This document shows positions 8,366-16,400 of a stretch of DNA of 64,000 nucleotides, one piece after another. A program made the position numbers and the translations under genes. Position 1 is the first letter of the stretch, and each line of letters opens with the position of its first letter. This DNA comes from Luteolibacter sp. LG18 (lineage in GTDB: Bacteria; Verrucomicrobiota; Verrucomicrobiia; Verrucomicrobiales; Akkermansiaceae), in assembly GCF_036322585.1 (NCBI RefSeq), contig NZ_AP024600.1, positions 1,364,001 to 1,428,000 on the forward strand. Reading direction: 5' to 3'. The notes beneath the pieces were generated by a model. That model saw nothing but the letters and a program-made list of their open reading frames with translations, ran no database searches and had not been told where the DNA came from.

Positions 8366-9960
8366 ACGAGGTGCCCTCCAATGCCCGGGTGCTGCGGAAG
8401 CTGTATCTGACGCTCTTCCTGCGTGGCCGCACCTCCCGCGGGCTGCGCCGCGAAACCGCACCCCGGTCGGTGGGCGGGAAGCTCGCGATGACGTTGGTGG
8501 TTTACACCCTGTTCGGGTTGCTGGCGCTGTTCCTGCACGGGCAGGGGACGTTCACGCTCTCGCTATACCTCCATGGGATGACCTTCGTGTTCCTCGGGAT
8601 GTTCATCGCGGCCTCGGCGGGTGAGATCCTGTTCAACAAGGAGGAAGGGGAAATCCTGATGCACCGGCCGATCGACCCGCGCGCGGTGCTGTGGGCGAAG
8701 GTGGCGGTGCTGGTGCAGGTTTCGCTGTGGCTGGCGGGTGCCTTCAATCTCCCGAGCCTGGTGGCGGGGTTCTCGCTCAACCCGCTGTTTCCGCTGGCCC
8801 ATGCCCTGTCCACGCTGATGGCGGCGGTGCTGTGCGCCAGCGGGGTGGTCCTGGCCTACCAGCTCTGCCTGCGGTGGTTCGGCCGCGAGAAGCTGGAGAA
8901 CCTGATGACCGGCGCGCAGATCGTGATGGCGATCGGCCTCGTCATCGGCGGCCAGGTGATTCCCCAGGTGATGCGCCACCTCGACATGTTCCACGGTGAA
9001 CCCTCCGCCCAGTGGTGGATCTGGGTGCTGCCACCGGCGTGGTTCGCGGGCTTCGATGAAGTCCTCGGCGGCCATGTCACGCCGGTCACGGTCGGGCTTG
9101 GCGGACTGGCGATCGTCACCACGCTGGTCGTGCCGTGGCTGGCCTTCGGCAAGCTGGCGGACGCGTATCAGGAAGGCGTTCAAATTCTCAACGAATCGGC
9201 CCCGGCGCGGCCCGGGCAGGCGGCACGCCGCCAGTGGCTGGACCGCCTGATGGCGCTGCCGCCGCTGTGCTGGCTGCTCCGCGATCCGCTCACCCGCCAG
9301 GGCTTCCGGCTGACCGCCGCCTACATGCTGCGCGACCGGGAAACCAAGCTGCGGCTGTATCCCGGAGTGGCCCCGGTGCTGGTGATGCCGCTGGTATTTT
9401 TCCTGCAGGGCAGCAGCCGGATCGGCAACGGCTTCGGGATCGTGTTCAGCGGCAGCTACATGGCCGTGCTGCCAATGATGGCGCTGGGCCTGCTGCAATA
9501 CTCGCAGCACTGGCAGGCCGCCGACCTCTTCCGCGCCGCGCCGGTTCCCGGTCCGGCCCCTTTCATCCATGGCGCGCGCCACGCGGTGATGTGGCTGCTG
9601 GTGCTGCCGATGGTCCTGGGCATCTGCGCGCTCGCCCTGTTCCTGCTGCCGGGCGGTTTGCCGAACCTGCTGCTCCTGCTGCCGGGCATCATTGCCCTGC
9701 CCGCCTATGGCATGGTCCCCGGCGCGGTGGGCCAAGCGATCCCGCTCTCGATGCCCGCCGAGGAAGCGCGGGCGGCGGGACGCGGGGCGCGGCTGACACT
9801 CGCCCTCTTCAGCGCGATGGCCCTAGGCGGCCTCGCCACGCTGGCGCGCTCGCTCGGCTGGTTCGAGTGGTTCCTCGCGGGCGAGGCGGTGCTGGTGGTG
9901 CTGCTGTGCCTGACCTTCCGCGCGGCGATCCGGAACACGGCGTGGCCCGCGGCGGAGTGA
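8362..9960 (+). CDS. ABC transporter permease, multi-spanning
   Basis: A 532-residue integral membrane protein with about ten or more hydrophobic segments, for example LAMTLVVYTLFGLLALFL near residue 37 and several long leucine-rich helices in the C-terminal third. It is coupled to the ATPase by an ATGA overlap, so it should be that transporter's membrane half. It is about twice the size of a common ABC-2 permease, so one chain may supply both membrane halves (inference). The long cytoplasmic loop around residues 270-320 is rich in arginine. Confidence 0.82.
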   Translation: MNEVPSNARVLRKLYLTLFLRGRTSRGLRRETAPRSVGGKLAMTLVVYTLFGLLALFLHGQGTFTLSLYLHGMTFVFLGMFIAASAGEILFNKEEGEILMHRPIDPRAVLWAKVAVLVQVSLWLAGAFNLPSLVAGFSLNPLFPLAHALSTLMAAVLCASGVVLAYQLCLRWFGREKLENLMTGAQIVMAIGLVIGGQVIPQVMRHLDMFHGEPSAQWWIWVLPPAWFAGFDEVLGGHVTPVTVGLGGLAIVTTLVVPWLAFGKLADAYQEGVQILNESAPARPGQAARRQWLDRLMALPPLCWLLRDPLTRQGFRLTAAYMLRDRETKLRLYPGVAPVLVMPLVFFLQGSSRIGNGFGIVFSGSYMAVLPMMALGLLQYSQHWQAADLFRAAPVPGPAPFIHGARHAVMWLLVLPMVLGICALALFLLPGGLPNLLLLLPGIIALPAYGMVPGAVGQAIPLSMPAEEARAAGRGARLTLALFSAMALGGLATLARSLGWFEWFLAGEAVLVVLLCLTFRAAIRNTAWPAAE

Positions 9961-9963
9961 AGT

Positions 9964-10434
9964 TCACTCGATGCCCGCCTTCTTTTTCAGGAAGCCGAGC
10001 ACCTTCGAGAAATCCGCTTTCACCTTCGATTCCGCGGGTGCCACGGTGAAGACGATGCGGGACGTCTTCCCATCGGCCACCACGTTGGCGAGGTAGGTGC
10101 CGGGAGCCAGCTTCTTCTTGTCCATGGTGGCATCCAGCTTCACCTCCTTCACCTTCTGGGCATAGAGGATCGCGGCGGCCTGGGTTTCCTCGACGCTGCC
10201 GTCCTCCTTGCACGGGAACGCGTTCACGATGAGCATCGGCACCTCGTGGTCGAGCGCCAGCACGGCATTGTCCGTCACCGGCTTCGGCACCTCGGCGAAG
10301 AGCTGGTTGCCGGGTTTCACCTCCGCCTTCACGCCACCGAGGGTGACATCGAAGGGATAGATCGCCGGGCGCTCGTCGGCATGGGCCACGGCGCAGACCA
10401 CGATCCCGGCACACAGGAGAAGGACATTTTTCAT
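9964..10434 (-). CDS. Secreted protein of unknown function
   Basis: A 156-residue protein with a signal peptide (MKNVLLLCAGIVVCAVAHA, cleavage near 19-20). The mature part has one cysteine and an alternating beta-like pattern ending in a lysine-rich tail (FLKKKAGIE). I recognise no family. It converges on the ABC permease gene, with 3 bases between the stop codons. Confidence 0.7.
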   Translation of the reverse strand: MKNVLLLCAGIVVCAVAHADERPAIYPFDVTLGGVKAEVKPGNQLFAEVPKPVTDNAVLALDHEVPMLIVNAFPCKEDGSVEETQAAAILYAQKVKEVKLDATMDKKKLAPGTYLANVVADGKTSRIVFTVAPAESKVKADFSKVLGFLKKKAGIE

Positions 10435-10482
10435 GACTCCTCATTGCAGCACGAAACCGTGTCCGTTGCAAAGCAGGGCTGC

Positions 10483-12882
10483 TTACTTCAAATCCGGCAG
10501 ATCTTCCACCACGTCGATCTGATCCTGCAGCCCCCAAGCCGTGAGCAAGGCACCCACCGCCGAACGGATCGCGGCCGGATCGGCACCCGGCTCGCTATGA
10601 ACCAAAGTGCGGGGAGGTTGGACGGCTTCGAACTTGGTGTTGTAGCGATCCCACAGGTGCACCAGCAGGTTACTGCGCCGGGCACGGGGCTGGTCGAAGG
10701 TCTTGTTCGAAGCCACGAGCACGGGAACGACCAGCGAATGCAGGTGGCCGAACGCCGGGGAGGCCACGAACGCCTCGCACGCGTCCATCTGGGCGTCCGT
10801 CAGCTCCTGGCCCATGTCGATGGCCCGCATCGCCAGCATCCGCGCGTCATAGCTAAGGGTGGCCAGATGCGCCGCCGCCCGGTCCAGCCGGACCTGGGCT
10901 CGCCCGAAACACTCGCTGCCCGTGTCCGGCGACGACACCGCCTTCGTCGCCGGGCTGGTGAGGTGGATGTTGTCCGGCTCCCGTTCCATGCCGGTGATGT
11001 CGTTCGCCAGCCACCGCGGGTCATTCCGCATCGCCTGGCGGAGGTTCCAGTTTCTCCGGACAATGCCTTCCTCCTGGACCATGCCGGGCTGGAGCGCGTC
11101 CGGAAACGCGACGAAGTGGTAGATGAAAAACGCGTCTGGACAGGCGTAGGTGGTGCGGATGTGCGCGTTCCAGCCCGCCGCCAGGGTCGGGTAATCGTCG
11201 GCATTCTGATACGCGTCCTTCATGACCAGCGACCAGTCGCCGTCGGTATTGGGCAGCCAGGTGTAACGGCTATCGCCAGTGGCGGTTTCGCCTTCCGACC
11301 AATGGACGAAAACCTGGCGGCGCGGATTCGCGGCGATTCCCTCCAGGGCGGTCTTCCACGAATCCAGCGTGGCCTGTCCCCTGAACTTGCCCGCCGCCTG
11401 CCGGGCCACGGAATTGACGGGGGCCGCCGACACATCGATCTCGGGACAGACCCCCATGCCTTGGCGAGGATCATTGTGGACGAAACTCCACCAGTAGTAG
11501 AGCGGCGTCCCTCCCGTGCCGGCATCCACCGCGAACGAAGGATTGGGGAAGGCCGCGGCCCGCATGCCGCTGGTGGTGGCGTGCGAGACCTGGTGGTTGC
11601 TCTGCCCGCCTTCGATGAAGAGGGTGGTGGGCGGAGACTGTCCTTCCTTCAATCCCTCCAGATAGGTCGAGAGGGCTCCCAACTGGGCGGCATTGAGGCT
11701 GGAGGGATAGAATGCCAGCCAGCGCAGGGAGAAAGGCGCGTTGGCACTGCCATCGCGGCCCTTGCCGACACGGAACGCCCCGCTCAACGAGGCTGCCACC
11801 CCGGTCGTCGCCGCCGTGCTCTGGCCCACCCCGTCGATCCAGCACCGGATCGTTCCACCCTCGCTCGTCATGACGACCTTGCGCCAATTGTCATTGGGAA
11901 GCAGCAGGCCGAACCCGGGCGAGGCCACGAACGCCTCCTTCTCCGTCCCGGTGATGAGGCCCAGGCCGTTTTTGAAATGAAAGGTCTCGAGAGCCCGGTT
12001 CGAGGTGGCGCCCCACAAGGTGCCGTAATCCGGGATGGAGGGATTATCGAACTTCGCGAGTGCCGCGATCGTCCAACTCCCGCCGATGCCGCCCTCCCAC
12101 ATCGGGAAGGAGAGATGGTCGTTGCCATCGAAGGTCACAGCATGGTTCCGGTAGACCGGACGCGCCGTGGCGAGATCCTGCACCGCCGAGCTGATGCCGG
12201 TGCCGGTCCATTGCGGAACGACCGCGCCTTCGCCCACCGAAGGGAAATCCCTCGCGCCATCGAGACGCCAGCGAAAGGAAAACGGGGCCTGCGGAATCGG
12301 AGTGCCGACGGTCCGGATGACGCTACCCTGTCCGCCGTCCGAAATCGTGATCTCGCAACTCAGCACGCCATCCGCGGCGGGAACCACCAGCCAGGAGCGG
12401 GTCTCACCGGGAATCGCCACTCCGTTCAACAACCATTGATAGCGGATCGCCGGGCTGGAGTCCGATTGCCACGACGCCCGTCCCACGGTCACCATTTCTC
12501 CCATCGTGACGGGCCCTTGGATCGTGTATTCGGCCGGGGCGGGCGCGGTAGCGGACGAGACCTTCAGACGCAGGAACCCGTACGCTCCGGAGGTCACGGC
12601 TGCCTGTCGCAGAACGACCTCATCCGAGCTGCCCGCCACCGGCTCCAAAACCGAAAAGCAAGTGCTCCAAGGACCACTGGGTGTGGACGCGGCCAACAGT
12701 TCATAATTCGAACCCGCCACCGTGGCGGAACGCTTGAAGCGGACGCCCGGATAACGGATTCCGCCTTTGGTGACGAAATCGAAGGTCGCACGAGGAGCAA
12801 CCTCAACCGCCGCCACGCCCACCGAAGTGACAACACACAGCCATGAGGCCGCAAGACAGGCGATCGACGACGGGAAAGACAT
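10483..12882 (-). CDS. Secreted multidomain SGNH (sialate O-acetylesterase-like) esterase
   Basis: A 799-residue exported protein; ATG 12882 gives a signal peptide, while the longer reading to 13197 overlaps the divergent gene. After the signal comes a short beta module (YPGVRFKRS...YGFLRLKVS), then an Ig-like segment (residues ~110-170), a LamG/concanavalin-like segment (~190-410) and an SGNH hydrolase region (~420-650). In the last, GQSN is at about 427, HWSEGE at about 527 and DNIHL at about 636; these match the block I, WxxGE and D-x-x-H motifs of carbohydrate acetylesterases. The likely role is deacetylation of an external polysaccharide. The assignment rests on motifs only. Confidence 0.72.
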   Translation of the reverse strand: MSFPSSIACLAASWLCVVTSVGVAAVEVAPRATFDFVTKGGIRYPGVRFKRSATVAGSNYELLAASTPSGPWSTCFSVLEPVAGSSDEVVLRQAAVTSGAYGFLRLKVSSATAPAPAEYTIQGPVTMGEMVTVGRASWQSDSSPAIRYQWLLNGVAIPGETRSWLVVPAADGVLSCEITISDGGQGSVIRTVGTPIPQAPFSFRWRLDGARDFPSVGEGAVVPQWTGTGISSAVQDLATARPVYRNHAVTFDGNDHLSFPMWEGGIGGSWTIAALAKFDNPSIPDYGTLWGATSNRALETFHFKNGLGLITGTEKEAFVASPGFGLLLPNDNWRKVVMTSEGGTIRCWIDGVGQSTAATTGVAASLSGAFRVGKGRDGSANAPFSLRWLAFYPSSLNAAQLGALSTYLEGLKEGQSPPTTLFIEGGQSNHQVSHATTSGMRAAAFPNPSFAVDAGTGGTPLYYWWSFVHNDPRQGMGVCPEIDVSAAPVNSVARQAAGKFRGQATLDSWKTALEGIAANPRRQVFVHWSEGETATGDSRYTWLPNTDGDWSLVMKDAYQNADDYPTLAAGWNAHIRTTYACPDAFFIYHFVAFPDALQPGMVQEEGIVRRNWNLRQAMRNDPRWLANDITGMEREPDNIHLTSPATKAVSSPDTGSECFGRAQVRLDRAAAHLATLSYDARMLAMRAIDMGQELTDAQMDACEAFVASPAFGHLHSLVVPVLVASNKTFDQPRARRSNLLVHLWDRYNTKFEAVQPPRTLVHSEPGADPAAIRSAVGALLTAWGLQDQIDVVEDLPDLK

Positions 12883-13027
12883 GCGAGGATTCCGGATCTC
12901 CGTGACAGGCCGACACGGGACACGCGTGACCACCTCCACGCAATGCCAAAAGTCCCACCAGCCCCTAACAGGGCAAATGGCATCCTGACATTGGACATTT
13001 CGGTAATTCCGGCGGATCGTCGGGATC

Positions 13028-13471
13028 ATGGCACAACCCCGACCGGAGCCTGTCGATCCCGCCCGCCTGCCCGAGCTCGCGCTGGCGGCGATGAAGGCCG
13101 CCAAGTTCCCGATGCTCGCCACGGACGACGCCGGGCAGCCGCGGCTGCGCCCGGTCTCACCGGTGAAGACCGAGGGCTTCACGATCTGGGTGGCCAACCT
13201 GAAAAGCTACCACAAGACCATCGAGATGGCCGCCAATCCGAAGGTGGAGCTGTGCTACCTCGATCCCAACCACGACCAGGTGCGCATCACCGGCACCGCC
13301 GCCGTGGAGACGGATGCCGCGCTGCTCGCCGCGATTTGGGAGAAGAACCCGCTGCTGCGCTCCTATCTGGGCACCCCGGACAACCCGGCACTGGTGATCT
13401 ACCGGATCACGCCGGGGCGTGTCCGGTTCATGCGGGAGTGGGCTCTGGAGTATCACGAGGTGCCACTGTGA
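13028..13471 (+). CDS. Pyridoxamine 5'-phosphate oxidase family protein
   Basis: A 147-residue split-barrel flavin-binding-like protein. The family pattern is FPMLATDDAGQPRLRPVSPVKTEGFTIWV, a helix with HKTIEM, then NPKVELCYLDPNHDQVRITGTAAV. It resembles the small stress-related PPOX proteins rather than true PdxH. The substrate is unknown. It lies divergent from the esterase gene, and its stop codon directly abuts that of the giant surface-protein gene. Confidence 0.82.
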   Translation: MAQPRPEPVDPARLPELALAAMKAAKFPMLATDDAGQPRLRPVSPVKTEGFTIWVANLKSYHKTIEMAANPKVELCYLDPNHDQVRITGTAAVETDAALLAAIWEKNPLLRSYLGTPDNPALVIYRITPGRVRFMREWALEYHEVPL

Positions 13472-16400
13472 TCACGGCACCTGTGTCACGCGCAGGCGCA
13501 GGAACCGCTTCGGCTGGGCGTCGGTCTGAATGTCCCGGATCACCACCTCCTCGTTGCCATTGCCGAGGGCGGTGGTGCTGGCGGGAGTGGTGGACACGGT
13601 GTTCCAGGTGATCATGTCGGTGCTGGCCCGGAGTTCATAGAGCGCGCCGCTGATGCCGACGGGACGCTTGAACTTCAAACCCGGATAACGGGTCGCGCCA
13701 TCCTGGCTCCAGGCGAACTTCACATCGGCGAGATCCTTCGAGAGCGGCAGCGAAGCGAGGGCGAACTCCATGAAGTTCGAACGGCCGTCGCCATCGGCAT
13801 CCGCGTCCGTGCCGGAGACCGCGGTGCTCGCCTGCTGGGACGAATCGAAAGCCGTGGTGATCCAATTCGCATAGGTGCCGGGAATCGGGTAGCCGGTGAC
13901 GGTGAAGTTGTCGAAACGGTTGTTGCCGACCGTGCCGCCGGCACCCGCACTGAAGGTCACCTTCAACCCGAATTTCGGATTGTTGCTCGCCGCGGAAATC
14001 GCCCGGAAATCGAACTCCGCGATGGCCGGTGCCGTGGACGACACCGTCACCGTGCCGTAGGAGGTGTAGTTGGTGCCGTCGGTGGTGTAGCTCCAACTCT
14101 GGGTGCCCGCGCCAGAACCGGACCGGAAGACCTCCACCGCGGCGACGATGTTCGAGTAGCCGGTGGTGGGCAGCGCGAAGGTCAGGGAGGAGCCGATCGG
14201 ATTGTTCAACCGGAGATGGCTGAGGGCGGTATCCCCGTTCCGCGCGTTCGCGGCGGCGAAGCCCTGGCCGGTACCGCTTTCGTAGGTGGACCCGGCGATC
14301 AACTGCGGGGTCACCGTGCCGTAACCCTTGTTCGCCGTGATGAGCGTGGCCAGCGAGGCGGTGTTGTTGAAATTCCAGTAGTGGACCAGCGTGCTGGTGG
14401 GCGTGGCGGCCGAGAACTGGATCGGGTTCGACCACGAGCTGGTGCGGCCGGTGCTGTCCACGTAGCGGACACGGGCCCGATAGGTCTTGCCTGCGCCGAG
14501 GGCGGAGGAGGGGATCAGCGCCGTGGTGCCGGTGTTCGAAAGCGACCAAGTCGCCTGGATCTCATACTTCCGCGCGGTGCCCGCGGTGTAGCCCGCGATG
14601 CCGGGAGCCGAAATCTCCGCGATGCGCCACTGGGTGCCGGTGTAGGTGCCCGCGCCCGGCGTGCTGAAGGCGGAGGCGGAAAACGACAGGGCATCCGCCG
14701 GATAGCCGGGGGCTCCGGAATAGGTGATCACCGGCTTGTTCGGAGCGGCGGCGTCCGCGGCCTCGGAAGCGAGGTACTGGTAGCCGTAGCCGCGCTGGTC
14801 TCCGTTGTTCGCCGCCCACGCGCCACCCGGCCAGGTGTTGGTGGCGTAGTCGCGGAGGTAGTTCATCAGGTCCTCGTGCTCGGCCACGCCGGTGTAGGAG
14901 GTGTTCTTCAGCCAGCGGGTCCACGAACCGCCCGAACGGCTGTCACTGAAGGGCGAGTAGTAGAAGTTCCCCTTGTGGTTGGTCTGGCCGCTGTGGTTGC
15001 CATCGGTGCCCTGGGTGCGCGGGTGCATGTTCCACATCGCCGCGTCGGCATCCGCCAGGGTGAGCGGCGCGCCGGCGGGGTTCACGATCTGGCTGAACTC
15101 GTCGATGAGCTGGCCGATCTGGCCGCCGTTCGGGGTATTGTCCGAGCCCATCAGGTCGAGGATCTCGCGGGCGCGGTTGCGGAACTCCAGCGCCAGCGCG
15201 GGATTGTCCAGCAGCGCCTTGTGGGCGGCGATGACGCCCGGGTAGGCGGTGCCGTTGAGGGTAGTGGTCCAGTGGCGTTTCGGGATGAACATCATGTCCA
15301 CGTCCCACGGGATCACCAGCCAGCGGTTGTCCGTGCTACGGTGGTAGTAGTAATGGTTGTAGCCGCCACGCAGGTCGACGTTGCCGATCAGGCGGTTGAT
15401 GGCGTGGAACGTGTAGTAGTTGTTCACGTCCATGTTCGCCCGCCACCAGGCCTCTGTCTGGGTGCTGGCGCCGGTGTCGCGGAAGGTGTTCCAGTCGGAC
15501 GAATCGACGGCCTGGCCGGGGGCCTGGTGCTTCTTGTCGCCCGCGCTGTTCTCGATCTTGTAGACGTTGCCATCGGCAAGGCCGCGCTCGTCGAGGAAGG
15601 ATCCGTCGATCTGTTCGATGGCCATATAGAGGCCCCAGAAATCCCCGGCGTACTGGCCGTCGGCGGTGCCGATGGGATCGGCGATGGTCGTGCCCGCGGC
15701 CGGGGTCTCGGTCGCGCCGCGGACCACGCGGAACTGGTAGTAGTGGGTGTTCGGCGAGGGCATCCCGGCGAGCGCGAAGGCCTTGAAGGAAACGGATTCC
15801 TCGACGCCCGCCATGCCGCGATGGACCGCGCACCAAGGCGAGGCGCAGGCGTTCGCGGAAAACGAGCCCCAGGTTTCAAGATATGGCTGGCCGAGGTTGT
15901 TCTTCGCCACCAGGTCACGGGCGCGGTTGAAGTAGAAGCGCCACTTGTTTTTGCCCGAAACGTAGGTCGAGGCCTCGCCGCGGTTGCGGAACTGGATGTT
16001 GTCATACACCACGCCGTCGTAGACGAAGGTGCCGTAGAAACGGGTCTCGTCGTAGCCGCTGTTGTATTGGCAGTTGATGACGTCGGTGCCGTTCGCCACC
16101 AGGGTGTAGACCGGCACCGTGTTCAGGACGGACGGCGAAAATGTCTGCACGGCGGTGGTGCCGGGGCGGAACGCGCCCTGCCAGGACGGCAGCCCGTCAT
16201 AAACGTAGTAGGCGAAGTTCTTCTGCTCGTCGTCGTCGTAGGGCACCGTCTGGGAATTCCCCAGCGCGTCGGCGAAGGTGACCTTGTAGCGCACCAGCCG
16301 CCGGTTGGTTTGGACCGTGCCGGGAATGACGGCGGTGTAGGTGGAGTCACCAGCGGTGACGTCGCCATTGGTACCGTCGTCCACCATCGTCACGGACGTC

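Noticed and set aside
10246-12846. 866-codon plus-strand frame
   Set aside because: Antisense to the SGNH esterase, which has a signal peptide and three catalytic motifs.
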